In this document: one piece after another, positions 25,690 to 37,580 of the stretch
How the letters are laid out: the number at the start of each line of letters is the position of its first letter
Numbering within the stretch: the stretch's first letter is position 1
Source of the DNA: Glandiceps talaboti
Taxonomy: Eukaryota > Hemichordata > Enteropneusta > Spengelidae
DNA: 64,000 nt
NCBI RefSeq assembly: GCF_964340395.1
Contig: NC_135552.1
Span: forward strand, 3,485,517 to 3,549,516
Direction: 5' to 3'
Position numbers and translations under genes: made by a program
The notes under the pieces: model-generated
Databases searched by the model: none
The model's input: the letters and a program-made list of their open reading frames with translations, nothing else
What the model was told of the DNA's origin: nothing

Positions 25690-26187
25690 TCATAGTAGAC
25701 ATCCTTTCCTATTGACAGATGTACTGGCAATGATGGAAAAAGGTCCATTCCGATTATTGCTAGCTGGGTATGTTGAATGCCTGACAACAGTAAATCTATG
25801 TTGCTGGATTGTATGGTTACCAATGGTACAATCCGTGATAATGTCACATACTGTTCCAAGTTCTGACCCTCCCTGTGGTGCATAGAGTGCAGGTGCAAAT
25901 ACTCCCTTTGCTCCCGCAACCAAGGACTCAACAACTACACTGATTTGTGCCCCTGTATCAAGTAACCAGGTACACTTCTTTCCCCCAATTTGTCCTTCTA
26001 TTTCAATACCATTAGGCAGTGGTTCCCCCAGTCCAGCAACATATACAATAGGTTTGGTCAGAGTAGGCTTTGTTGGAGAAGACTGACCATCTCCCCCAGC
26101 AACTAGAAGTTTCCCTGTAAGGTAGAAACAGGACTCCATGCTGTACACTCGGCTGCACGGTGGCCTAACTGTTGACAACGGTAGCAC
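25690..26187 (-). pseudogene. pol: pol part: aspartic protease
   Basis: The frame contains CTWLLDTGAQISVV, the DTGA active-site loop of retroviral-type aspartic proteases, followed by a domain of about 100 residues. It overlaps the end of gag by about 85 bp in a different frame, compatible with programmed frameshift expression. The link to reverse transcriptase further on is interrupted by extra frame changes between about 25410 and 25690. Confidence 0.85.
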
Positions 26188-26978
26188 TGCCCTCGAAATT
26201 CATTGCCTGAAAATCTGGGTTGTCGGTTGGTACCACGTGTACAGTTGCGGGCAATGTGACCTTGTCGATTGCAGATAAAACATGATCTTACTTCACCTCT
26301 TCCCCGACCACGACCGTGGCTCTGCCAGATACATACTTCAGTTTGAATGGTTGCAACTGTGCTGGCTAACTGTTGTTGTCCCTTTGTCAGTTCTTCTAAC
26401 TTTTTTGTAACTTCATGGATAGCAGAATTACCTTTCACCTCATTGTTGTTGTCATCGTCAACCGTTGTGAGAACTCTGACTGTGACGTCCTGAGCAGCTG
26501 TCTTTGCTAGATCCTCTAAAGTTGCCTCTTCACTTGTGACCCAGCCTAACTTAGTACCAATATCAACATGTAAGGCTGTACGGAAATGTGCTACAGCTAA
26601 TGCCTGAACAGCAGCAGAATCTGTGACACTTGGGTAGGCACGTGATACTAGTGTAACAATGGCAAATTTCAGCTCATGGACTGTTTCTCCCATTCTCTGT
26701 TTGCGTTCTGCCAGCTCACGTTGATACTGAAGTGGTGTTTTGGATTTTTTGAAACGGTCTGTCAAGGCCTTGCAAGCATGCTCAAAAGTGTCACTTTGGG
26801 CTGACTGTAGATCATTAAAATAATCTTTAGCTGGTCCCTTCAGAGATAAATGGAGAAAGGATACCTTCTTTGCGTCATCTTCGATATCTTTAGCAATGAA
26901 AAATGATTTGACTTGGTTGATATGACTCTCGATTTTTGTGTTGTCACTTCCATCCCATGTGGTTACTGAGGACGCCAT
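26103..26978 (-). CDS. gag: gag polyprotein with two CCHC zinc knuckles
   Basis: The start ATG is taken at 26978 (MASSVTTWDG). The coding frame is intact for about 291 residues. The capsid-like part includes FLHLSLKGPAKDYFNDL and ALTDRFKKSKTPLQYQREL, a layout typical of Ty3/Gypsy Gag. Near the C-terminus are two C-x2-C-x4-H-x4-C knuckles, CFICNRQGHIARNC and CYRCQQLGHRAAEC, which bind RNA in nucleocapsid. The segment between them is arginine- and glycine-rich. Unlike pol, gag has no visible break. Confidence 0.93.
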   Translation of the reverse strand: MASSVTTWDGSDNTKIESHINQVKSFFIAKDIEDDAKKVSFLHLSLKGPAKDYFNDLQSAQSDTFEHACKALTDRFKKSKTPLQYQRELAERKQRMGETVHELKFAIVTLVSRAYPSVTDSAAVQALAVAHFRTALHVDIGTKLGWVTSEEATLEDLAKTAAQDVTVRVLTTVDDDNNNEVKGNSAIHEVTKKLEELTKGQQQLASTVATIQTEVCIWQSHGRGRGRGEVRSCFICNRQGHIARNCTRGTNRQPRFSGNEFRGQCYRCQQLGHRAAECTAWSPVSTLQGNF

Positions 26979-27065
26979 CTTGTTTTTCCAGCAAGTCGAC
27001 TCAATAGTACTCACAGTTTCAAAGAGATCAGGTCCTCCACTCTATTAAAATGATGTCTGGTTGCT

Positions 27066-27083
27066 TCTTCACCGCTGCCACCA
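27066..27083 (-). promoter_or_regulatory. Primer-binding site
   Basis: One base inside the 5' LTR the minus strand reads TGGTGGCAGCGGTGAAG. It begins with TGG, which pairs to a tRNA CCA end. I do not assign the tRNA. Confidence 0.7.
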
Positions 27084-27084
27084 G

Positions 27085-27281
27085 TGTTAGAGATCAATAA
27101 TCCAGTCAACACAGTCCCAGGGTATCGCTTACAAATCTGTATTGTCTTTATTCACGTACTGGACAAAAGCCCACACCTTACACATGTCAAACACTCAAGC
27201 AGTCCGTCTTGAACAGCGCCCCCATCCACATAAGACAGAAATGTTATCTAACTGGTCAAAGGTCAATAATACACTCTATCA
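27085..27281 (-). repeat. 5' LTR
   Basis: 197 bp bounded by TGTTAGAG and CTCTATCA. Relative to the other LTR it carries a 9-bp insertion near 27139 and one extra C. Confidence 0.93.
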
Positions 27282-27285
27282 CTAG

Positions 27286-27649
27286 ACACAATATCATAAA
27301 ACTATTGACAGCGACCGGCCGCTGAGGGCAGCCTTCCGAGTTTACTCAAATTAATATAGCGCAATTATATTAATTCATATAGTCTAAACACTTTAAAGTA
27401 CATGAACAAATGTATTTTCTTGTGTTTGATGAATATACTAATTTTTATTATTGAAATTGAAGTATGGAGTCTTAAGATATTGCTTAATTATTTGATTTCA
27501 TTAATATGCAAATTTCTCTAATTAAACATTAACCGATCTGGCTCAAAACCTAATCAGGTCTAGCTATTACCCTAAAGATTATATATTCCAAATTTCATTA
27601 CAATTGAGCCAGCCAAGTTTTAGAAAATGATGACACAGACACACAAACG

Positions 27650-27681
<32 letters not shown>

Positions 27682-27728
27682 CAGACAGACATTCCCCCTT
27701 TAATACCTCCCGTACCCTTACGGGAGGT
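27286..27728 (-). mobile_element. Hairpin-plus-microsatellite element, copy 1
   Basis: The block holds AAAACCTAATCAGGTCTAGC, then ATTGAGCCAGCCAAGTTTTAG, then a (CAGA)n run at about 27653-27690. It ends in a perfect hairpin, ACCTCCCGTA-CCCT-TACGGGAGGT (27705-27728). The reverse complement matches the layout at 37797-38060. A terminal hairpin plus an internal microsatellite recalls non-autonomous Helitron-like elements of marine invertebrates, but I see no CTRR end that would prove it. Confidence 0.55.
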
Positions 27729-28852
27729 AAAAATGACTAACAACTATGGAGTTGGGATATCATGTCCCGGTTTTGAATTGAGTGACCCGAGGGATTTAAA
27801 AACAGGGGAATTATAAAAAAAAAATACTAGTAGTTTGTGCTTAGGTGGAGTCAGGCTGCAAAGGCATTTGAGTTGAGCCCCAATACTGGAGTGAACGCTT
27901 CTTTGGGCGCACTCACAGACCTTGATCCTGTAATTCCCTTGTTGGCCCACCAGCAGAACAATTCAACCCTGTTTGAGTTGACATGGGTGAACAATAAATA
28001 GACACCTTACGACATTCCCTGGAATCTTATAGAAACCCTGAAAGGTGAAGTGGATGATAGTGATGTTGTGAAAAAGTTCCCATTGTGCTGCGGCTCAATT
28101 CGGACTCAAACGTTTGCACCCGAGGATGCACGGACTTATTATACAATGTATCAAAGATCCGAAGGTCAACGAGATTGGCATTCCTCTCCGCATACGTGAC
28201 TCCCCTTTGCATGCTATCGTCAAACAACAAACACTGAGGCGCCTGATAAAAATATACTATATGTCTACATTACCTATGGTATCAGCTGATCGGCTTCGCC
28301 AGACAGTTCGAAATAAAAAAAATGGTGGACATTTCTACGTGTACTCTCACCCTATACCTCCGCCAGCAGTACCCTTGAACAAAGGTTGGACGGTCTCATA
28401 CGTCTGCCTGTCTGTTTGTTTGCTTGTTAGCAAGGTCTGAATAGTTATATTTAGCTGTCAAAATATTGACACGTGTTTGACAAGTGCAGGATTAGCAAAC
28501 TTAAATAATTTAAAAAGTAATTTAAAAAAAAACATTCTACCGGAGTTGACATTGCACGTCAGTTTGAATCGACTGATTGGAGTTAAGTAATTTCGACACC
28601 CAAACATACACTGAGCGAGCCGTGAGCGGCAGAATCTATTAACTTCAACCTTCGACCGTTCATCGTTCTTTTTTGTTTTTAGCGATTTTTATGGTAGTGC
28701 AATGGCGCAATAGTATCGTATTGGGAATATCCAACGACCCACGGATGGTGTGATTGCTGCTTTGTAGCAATATTTGTAGATTTGTTTTTGTTTGCAATGC
28801 TTTTTATTAGCACAACTGAATTGATAGGTTCAGTGCTGTAGGCATCGCTAAG

Positions 28853-28855
<3 letters not shown>

Positions 28856-28889
<34 letters not shown>

Positions 28890-28950
28890 GTCTGTCTGTC
28901 TGTCTGTCTGTCTGTGTGAGAATGTGTGTGTATGTGTCTGTATGTATGTA

Positions 28951-29004
<54 letters not shown>
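28856..29004. repeat. (TCTG)n then (TG)n compound microsatellite
   Basis: About 60 bp of TCTG repeats, a short TATG tract, then about 45 bp of TG repeats. It is followed by AAAACGGCTGGACCAATTG, similar to the sequence after the microsatellite at 37838, so it may be a more diverged member of the same family. Confidence 0.9.
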
Positions 29005-29008
<4 letters not shown>

Positions 29009-29494
29009 TAAACAACTTACAGTCAAAAACGGCTGGACCAATTGCCATGATATCTGGTGGGTGTATTACCTTGGGTGTCTAGTTGGGAAATTGTTCAAAT
29101 CAAAATGATCTTGCCACTGGCGGGTGATTTGGGTCAGAAAATGTAATTTTTGGTCAAAAAACTTAAACTCAAAAAGTACTGTCCAGATCGGTCTGAAATT
29201 TACAGGGGACATTCTTAAGGGTGTTTAGATTAAGAAGTGTTCACGACATGATGATCTCATCAATTTGCAATTTGGTCATTGGGCTGAAATTTAATTGGGA
29301 TGCATCTGGACGTGTATAGATGAAGAATTATTAAGCATATAATAATTTCATCCGTGATATGCAAATTAGGTGTAAAATGTGAATTTCAGTCAAAAAACAT
29401 ATTTTAAAAAGCACTTTGTTAATGAGACTGAAACTTGGTGAGATGTTTCTAGAAGTGTTATTCTGCAGATTTCTTCAAAATATTTTGACACTAT

Positions 29495-29800
29495 TGGCCC
29501 TAGCAACCATGACCAAGCCCTTAGCAACAACCAGATGGCAGTATAATTTCGTTAAATAACAACATCATCTGTTAGGCGAGTAAACATTCAAAAACATGTA
29601 TGCAAATACTCCCTAACAGCCATGACCACGCCCATAGCAACAGCCAAAAACTGGTGTTCTTCACAAATATAACAGGAATTCTTGGACAAGTGAACATTCA
29701 AAAACTGTATGCAAATATGCCTAGCTAGCAACAACACCACGCCCATGGCAACAGCCAAATTATCACATATATTGCAACGATACCATGGATTAATAGACAG
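29495..29800. repeat. Degenerate tandem repeat of about 115 bp
   Basis: Three imperfect units share CATTCAAAAACTGTATGCAAAT followed by CACGCCCATGGCAACAGCCA. The relevant copies of the second motif begin near 29510, 29622 and 29738. Confidence 0.75.
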
Positions 29801-30227
29801 GTGAATAAACATGTAACAAATGTTTAATATTCGTTGTGTGGAGCCACTCTCCCTCAAGTTAATTCCACGAAATGTCTAAACTGGCAAAATTTAGACGTAT
29901 GAACGTATAAAATTTAAGTCATCCAAAACTGTATAGTTAATTGTAGTATACTTCTTCTGCCAGTTCATGACCTAGGTCATATAACTTGTCAAGAGCATAC
30001 CTAGCTTAGTAGACATTGGTATTACGATTTCCAAAAGCGTTCTGTCAAAGTATTCGTCAGTTGACGTATATTCACTTCCAAGCGAGCTGGGGTGCTCTGT
30101 GCAGACTTCAACGTACGCTTTGATTTATCTGCACTCTATGAATTGTCAACTGTCCAGATTGAATTATCGATTGCCAAAAATGATATAACGTTCGTACTAA
30201 TTGACTTTAAGTTATCACTTGACATCA

Positions 30228-31062
30228 TCGACTTATTAATTGACGGACCTGACTTGTCACTTGACGTTACTGACTTGTCATTTGACGAACCTGACTTATC
30301 ATTTGACGTTACTGACTTGTCATTTGACGGACCTGACTTATCACTTGACGTTCCTGACTTGTCATTTGACGGACCTGACTTATCACTTGACATTCCTGAC
30401 TTGTCATTGGACGGACCTGACTTATCACTTGACGTTCCTGACTTGTCATTTGACGGACCTGACTTGTCACTTGACGTTCCTGACTTGTCATTGGGCGGAC
30501 CTGACTTATCACTTGACGTTCCTGACTTGTCATTTGACGGACCTGACTTATCACTTGACGTTCCTGACTTGTCATATGACGGACCTGACTTATCACTTGA
30601 CGTTCCTGACTTGTCACTTGACGTTACTGACTTGTCATTGGACTGACCTGACTTATCACTTGACGTTCCTGACTTGTCATTGGGCGGACCTGACTTATCA
30701 CTTGACGTTCCTGAGTTGTCATTGGGCGGACCTGACATCACTTGACGTTCCTGACTTGTCATTTGACGGACCTGACTTATCACTTGACGTTCTTGACTTG
30801 TCATATGACGGACCTGACTTATCACTTGACGTTCCTGACTTGTCACTTGACGTTACTGACTTGTCATTGGACTGACCTGACTTATCACTTGACGTTCCTG
30901 ACTTGTCATTTGACGGACCTGACTTATCACTTGACGTTCCTGACTTGTCATTTGACGGACCTGACTTATCCCTTGACGTTCCTGACTTGTCATTGGGCGG
31001 ACCTGACTTATCACTTGACGTTCCTGACTTGTCATTGGACGGACCTGACTTAACACTTGACG
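30228..31062. repeat. 42-bp dimeric minisatellite, about 20 copies
   Basis: Each unit is two related 21-bp halves: CCTGACTTATCACTTGACGTT and a sister ending CTTGTCATTTGACGGA. Halves sometimes swap order, and a segment of about 228 bp starting near 30570 recurs near 30798, so higher-order duplication has occurred. The 42-bp length creates open frames of 100-230 codons on both strands encoding 7- and 14-residue repeats. They have no upstream gene structure and are treated as artefacts. Confidence 0.96.
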
Positions 31063-33140
31063 AGTTCGACTTTTGGCGTTAATTGCGCTCTATACAGGTA
31101 GGCAGACAGACAGACAGACAGACAGACAGATAGGTAGACAAAGAAAACCTTTCGGCGCAAGGAAGATAAACATTTGTCATGTAAACCTGTGAGTTGTTTG
31201 GCTGTGTTTGTCGCCCTCTGGTGGTCGCTATTATATGTGCCTTTGTATGTACAAAAATGAACCATCAGCAAAGGTTGATATGAATCTCTAGCTCCCCCCC
31301 CCCCCCACACACACACACACATTTTGATCCTTAATTTCACTTGAAAGGATAAGAATTACAGAATCGTATTGTAATCAATTCATTTTGCATTATATTTAGA
31401 TATTAAACTTAGCTGCAAATTTACATCGTTAGGAATAATGGTACAAGTCCTCTCCCTGGTCTCATAAGCCATGAACATTGCAGTTTGAACTTGTGGAGTT
31501 CGACACGAAAAATGTCTTCAGAAATAACTAAGTTTTTAGATATATAGAATTTAACAATAATTATTCTTTGCCCGCTTATAAAACTTCCCTATAATTTATA
31601 AAACTCAACGCTATCACTGGTTGACATATACAATAAATATTGGTTCACTTTTGACCTATGTCTCAACTTTGACCTTGAAACAACAAAGTGGGTCAATCTT
31701 TAACATAAACACCATACACAGACAATGAGTGGCTATGTTCGGAGTTTCTCTCCCGGCCCCTATGTAGTTCACAGTTACACCAAGCGCACTTTTCATGGAC
31801 ATCAACTTTGTGTGAAACGTCGGGTCTACACCAAGCATACAGGAATTGAATGTAGGTGAAGAAGGGGGTGTTGTAAACAAGATTTAAACAGAAATAGAAC
31901 AAAGTATTTAATTTTCTATATCTACATGATACATTTGTACCGTGAATGTTTTCAACAGTTCTATTTAAAGTTAACTTTACTTACAATACAATGTACGTAA
32001 ACTGAAAATTGTAAGAAACAAACCGTTCAATATTTAACACGGATTATCACAATTTAAAATTCCCAAACTACCTCTTATTTGGTATATTTCATTAAAAATG
32101 CAAATGACTCATTAAGATTAAAAGTACTATATATAATAGTATACGTCAGCTATATAGGACACGTACATATTGTTGTCTCCAATGAATGAATGTATAGTAG
32201 AACTTTTATGAAATCCGAAGGTTTTTTTCATATATTGCCTAATTACCGAAAAACATTAATTATAAAAATGTGTATTTCAATAAAGGTCTACTTTAACAAA
32301 TTTTACACGACACGTGCCGATTGCTATTAAAAATATCCATACCGGTATAGTTGTTGAAATGGTGTAAAATTATGCATTCGAAAGATATAGCCTAAATACC
32401 GAAACTCATTAATTATGCCATAGACTCCAACGTCTATAAGTAGGTAAATGAAACATGTCACATTATACAACAACGACATAAGTAAGCTCTATTATAAACG
32501 GTGATTTATTTACCCAAATAGAAATGATAACAAACCTTGGTAAACTAAATTAGAGAACTTACCTAGGTAAATAGCTTACGCTGAGCTAGTCTAGCCTGGA
32601 CCCCGGCGTTCTACATTGTCAACGATGGCAATATTAAAGAGGGTTCAATCATCGTCAATGACAATGAAATACGTAACTGAAAAATGCAAACACAAATGTC
32701 TGTTTATAGTATATGGTGTACGGAAGAGTATACAAAATACGAAAATAAGACACGTAAACACAAATGTTATAAGGCCAAAGTCGCCAAATGTTATCTTTGC
32801 GTTAAACCATTGCCAGTTTTTATAGAATAAGGTATAGATAAGTCACACATTGCTCTATACTACTAGTTTTACTGGGGATGTAACATGCACTACAAAAGTA
32901 CATTGATACCCTAAACTTGCTTATACCGTAATACGTTTGCATTTGCAGATGCTAAAAAGACAATAAACCTTGACAAAGCTTATAGATGTGAAAGGAATAC
33001 AGTGTTATGAAATTTACAACAAACTATTTGTATGGTATTGATGGAAAAAGAATTCTTAATGAAACCATCATGTGAATAAATGCAATGGGGAGGACATAAT
33101 AGTCAGGGCGCCAAGGCTGAAATTTTGAAAAAAAATTGCC
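31063..33140. other. Intergenic with short simple repeats
   Basis: It holds a (CAGA)n run near 31091-31130 and a C-run joined to CA repeats near 31294-31320. No gene is recognised in the rest. Confidence 0.45.
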
Positions 33141-33144
33141 CGGC

Positions 33145-33728
33145 TTGAAGTACAAATTTTGGCAGTATAGTTGGTTAGAGTAACATCTGGGCCTTCAAAA
33201 AGTGATGTTGTTCTTCTGGATTCTCTTGCGCAAACTCACGGGAGACGGTTTCCATGGTAACATTGTAACATTGACATTATTTTGAAGGATACTAAAACAT
33301 TAAAAACGTCATACCTCGTAACACAGAAATGGTATAATCATGATTACAGTATGGTTATATATATTTTAGGGGACAGGGAACTCAATGATTACATGATCCT
33401 TTCGATCCAAGGTCAAGGTCATTGTCAAAATTCAAGGTCATCTTATTTTTTTGTAATTATTAAAATACCGCCGGAATCTTTTATATAGCTAACATCAGAC
33501 ATGATCTTTACAGATGAAAATCGCTCAGAAAAAAGCAAACTATATAGCCTTTCAGGAAAAATACAACAAAGGCATACTGAGCTGCTTTTATTACACACTT
33601 CTGTTACTAAGACAACTGGTATCAAGATCACCAAAATATGAAGGTACTGAATATCACAGCGTACCGAAGTGCTACAGATATGATGCAAGTGTCTATATAT
33701 TGGTTTTAGGGGACGGGCAACACACTTA
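33145..33728 (+). repeat. Left arm of a ~590-bp inverted repeat
   Basis: The arm is matched in reverse complement by 34890-35486. Shared blocks include TTGAAGTACAA, GGTTAGAGTAA, TCTGGGCCTTCA, GTTTCCATGGTAAC, AAGGTCATCTTATTTT and GGTTTTAGGGGA. The arms differ by many substitutions and small indels, so the pair is old. Confidence 0.85.
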
Positions 33729-34732
33729 TCACACCTAGGTCAAAGTCATAGTCTAATTACAAGGTCACCTCAATTTTCACTTTTATCGAAACACCCACAT
33801 AATTATGTTGTTTTTTTTGCTATAAACTACTGCAGGCATCAGATAGCAAATATATAATCTGTCATAAAGTTTGTAGCAAAAGCATATTCAGGGTCAGCTT
33901 ACTATGGGGTAAGGGAATTGTCTAGAAAGGGGTTCTGAAAAGGAATGATGCCTGTACAACCAAGTACTATAAAGATAGCTACTCCTACTTTATTGACATC
34001 AAACAAAAAACTACAGATCACACAGAAATGAAGATTTTCCTACATTCCATACATATTGGCTCGCATTTGATATTGACTTACATTTGATTGGTCAATTAGG
34101 AAAATATAGGATTGGTAGAGATTGTTTAGACTTGAGATTAACTAATTTGACGTAACCTGATTGGTTATGTAAATTGCAGTCAGGATCCTACATTTGACTC
34201 AAGCTCAGTGTATATTCAAGCTCAGTGTATGTTTCATTCCCGATACTTACTGACAGGACTAAAGTCGAGATACGTAATTATGTAAAAAACGAAAATGGTG
34301 TATTTCCAAAGGTCTCAAAGCTCTACTGGCAACTCACTGATACGGTTTTAGATAAAAGGTGATCACATCGCATTTTGAGGCTTTACATGTATAGTGTTAA
34401 AGGAATTTTGACAATGCTTCTCCTGCTGTTGCTTCTAGATAGTATATGTGGTTTCCATCGATTTAAGTCTATTAAAGGACGTTGTTTTCATATTTAATTT
34501 CTTACTAGAGATATTTCAGACGGATTATGCACGAGAAATCATTCATCTTTCTGATTAGTTACATTTCTTTTAATTTTTGTTGGAAACTTTTGTGTGGGAA
34601 TGAATGCCAACCCTTTACCAACCCTTTACCAAGTGTTTTTATTTTATATTAAAGCTATTTCATTATTGGTAAGACAACATGTTATTGACAATTGGGATAT
34701 TCATGGTACAGATAAAGTTAATTGTCAGTATT

Positions 34733-34865
34733 TTCAAATTCCTGGGTATTCATCTTTCACATCGACTGTCTTGGCAAACAAATACTGAACACTTCGTAAA
34801 GAAAGCACAACAGCGTCTTTATTTTCTGAGACGTTTAATAAAGCAATTTGAAATGAGTCGTGGTT
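34733..34865 (+). mobile_element. LINE reverse transcriptase C-terminal fragment
   Basis: The translation FKFLGIHLSHRLSW followed by VKKAQQRLYFLRRL is the conserved region after the reverse transcriptase thumb in many non-LTR elements ('FKFLGV.IS..L.W...V.KKAQQRLYFLRRL'). Only about 44 residues are left. It lies in the spacer of the large inverted repeat at 33145-35486. Confidence 0.85.
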
Positions 34866-34889
34866 GTATATTTGTAAGATCATGTATTC

Positions 34890-35486
34890 AGTGAGTTGCT
34901 CATCCCCTAAAACCCATGTACAGACACAATCTATAGCACTTGGGACCTTGAGATCTTCAGTATTGTCGTATTTTTCACAATTGCTGATCTTGGTATCAGT
35001 TGTCTTGGTAACAGGATTTTGTAATAAAGCATCTCCAAATAGGCTTTTACTGTATTTTTCCTAAAAGACTATCATTTGCTATTTTTATGACTGATTTTTA
35101 GCAATAACAACTATGCCTGATGTTTGTTATATACAACTTTCCGCCAGAGGTTTAATAAAAATATAGAAAAAATAAGATGACCTTTGAATTTTCACTATGA
35201 ATTGGACCTTTGATTGGAAAGCTAAAGGTCATATGATCATATGATGCCCGTCTCCCCAAACATATATACACATACTTTGATTATGATTATAGCACTTCTG
35301 GAGCCTGAGATATGACGTTTTTTAACGTTTATCATCCTTCAAAATTATGTCACCGTTACCATGGAAACTGCCTCCTGTGAGTTTGCGTAAGAGAGTCCAG
35401 AGGGCAACATCACTTTTCTGAAGGCCCAGAGATTACTCTAACCAAATATGATGTCAAAAATTGTACTTCAAACCGTGTAAGGTAAT
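34890..35486 (-). repeat. Right arm of the ~590-bp inverted repeat
   Basis: Reverse-complement partner of 33145-33728 with a spacer of about 1.16 kb. It starts directly after the LINE fragment. Confidence 0.85.
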
Positions 35487-36061
35487 TTCTGCTTTTTGGA
35501 CCTTGGTCACGTTTGTTGCAGACAGCAATGTGGTACGCCCGCAACGTCGAATCTTTCAGTCGGTTGTGTATCATTAGCTGGAAACGAAATACACGCGCGT
35601 CATTTCTTGATTATAGTATTTAACGATACCGGTATAGAATAACCAAACTATAAAGCTATGACGCCAGTTTTGTGACTGGCAAACTGACACGTGACACGTC
35701 CATCAAGATAGCTGCAAGATATACATGTCATGTAGTTCTTGTTACATGTAACATGTATTGGCTCATCACGTCACGGCAACATTTAGGGACCTGTCAGTTT
35801 CTTCAGCCGGGGGGGGGGACGGTGGATTTGTAGAGGGGGGTCACTCTGTTTTTGAAATTGGCAGTAGGGGGGGGGGGTCATGCTGTTTTCAACATTTGTG
35901 GATAGGGGTGGATCATTGTGTTTTGGAATGTGATAGAAGAAAAAAATCCCTTTCTACAATGGCATATAGCTTTGTCTGAAATGTGGTACATGTAAATATT
36001 TGTTCTTGTCCCTGTTTCTTACATAAATTCTTTAATATTGCTTATTTACTTCAAACATAAC

Positions 36062-36102
<41 letters not shown>

Positions 36103-36449
36103 GTATTACCTAGCTACCACACTAGTTACAGAACAGTTATGTAAATGCTTGGCTGTTTCACAATCAATGCTTCACTTATATTGGGATTATTACACTTTCT
36201 ATTTTGGACACAACATGTTATTGACACTACAAATCACCACATCTCATCAGATTCCAGTTTCTATTATACACTCGGTATAACCACCTAAAGTTCTCTAACA
36301 TACCGGTGACTTTACTATACATGCAATATTAATGCCCCTATACCAAGTGACTGAAGTGTTACGGGCCCATTTTTATGTGAAATGGGAAACTCATTAAAAC
36401 GTACATTTACGGTAGCTTTTCGAAACTTAGAAATATTACCTCAAAGGCT

Positions 36450-37240
36450 ATGAATAATCTAACATTGCCTCAATAGAAGCAAAAACCTCCAGATCTGCCA
36501 GGGGGAGACCCCAAGGACTCCCTTACCCCAGAGGTCACTCATGCATTCAACCAACAATCAGATGCACCAACAACCTTTTTACTGTCATAATGGTATTAAA
36601 CTTTTCTTAAATATTTTCACCCTATTCTAATTTGATATGATATTGTCTTTTAAAGATCTAGATGTGACATGTTTGCCAAGATAGTCTAAAATTGCCTTAA
36701 ACTCCCCTACCAATGATACTACCATTAGATGTGCTGACCTTAACTACATGTATATAATGATGCCAGTTAACTTTTTAAGAACATATTTCAACCCTATGTA
36801 AGTTATAATAGAATAGTTTCTGATACTTGATGGTGCTGTCTTGTAAAGCATGGATTAAGTTATTGCTTGAAAGGGTCTGAATAGCCTAAATATTGGCTTT
36901 CAGAATAAAAATCCTCCAGGGCTCTAGAGGGAGATCACTCGGACCCCCATATGAGGTGGACATATCCCAGTCTCAAGCTCTTCCCCTCTTACTGTCAAGA
37001 TGCTATCAAAGTATATTTCAAAAGTATTTCAACCCTATGTAGTTGCTTTTTACATATGTTGGTGTTGTCTTGTAAAGCTTGGAAATTATTGTCTGAAAGG
37101 GTCTGCATAGTCTCAAAATTGTCTTTTCAGAGTAAAAAAGCTCCAGAGCTTCTAGGGGGAGACCTCTAGGAGCCCGTAACAAATGCACATATTCCCTTCT
37201 CAAACTTTCCTACCTTTCACTGTCAGATGCTATTAAACTC
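36450..37240. repeat. Degenerate tandem repeat inside the G-run element
   Basis: At least three diverged units share the order: CCTCCAG..CT, then AGGGGGAGA.C, then TTACTGTCA..ATGCTAT.AAA, then TTTCAACCCTATGTA. Units start near 36485, 36910 and 37140; a partial one may lie near 36680. Confidence 0.65.
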
Positions 37241-37307
37241 CTTTTATGATAGTGCTAACCCGGGATCTTATAAAGCAGTTGCAAGACAGTCAAGCAGTCC
37301 ATACTGA

Positions 37308-37580
37308 GTCACGATAAAAAAATACCTGTCATGTGAATATTGTATATATGGGGGGGGGGGTCATCATCTTTTAGAATTAAGTGATGGGGGGTCAGCCTGT
37401 TTTTGGTTTTACAGATGGGGGGGGGTCAGTGACTTGTCGGCCTGAGTCACGATAAAAAAATGTGAATATTGTATATATGGGGGGGGGGGGTCATCATCTT
37501 TTAGAATTAAGTGATGGGGGGGGGGTCCAGCCTTTTTTTGGTTTTACAGATGGGGGGGGGGGTCAGTGACTTGTCGGCCT
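37308..37580. repeat. Tandem duplication of ~136 bp with G-runs
   Basis: GAGTCACGATAAAAAAAT..TGTGAATATTGTATATATG, G-run, TCATCATCTTTTAGAATTAA, G-run, CAGCCT and GTGACTTGTCGGCCT occur twice in succession. Confidence 0.9.

Larger units (their letters stand above)
21880..27281 (-). mobile_element. Ty3/Gypsy LTR retrotransposon, near-complete but frameshifted
   Basis: A 5.4-kb element on the minus strand, flanked by CTAG target duplications (21876-21879 and 27282-27285). The order is 5' LTR, primer-binding site, gag with two zinc knuckles, protease, reverse transcriptase, RNase H, integrase with a GPY-type tail, polypurine tract and 3' LTR. This order, with integrase last, is that of Ty3/Gypsy. 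No envelope frame is present. The two LTRs differ by about two substitutions, one 9-bp and one 1-bp indel, so the insertion is recent. Even so, pol is spread over at least four frames and the reverse transcriptase active site is altered. It sits about 0.9 kb upstream of the transporter start codon and reads in the same direction. Confidence 0.95.

Noticed and set aside
30092-30875. Asp/Leu/Ser-rich and Lys/Ser/Gly-rich frames on both strands
   Set aside because: Artefacts of the 42-bp minisatellite; no start context, splice sites or domain.
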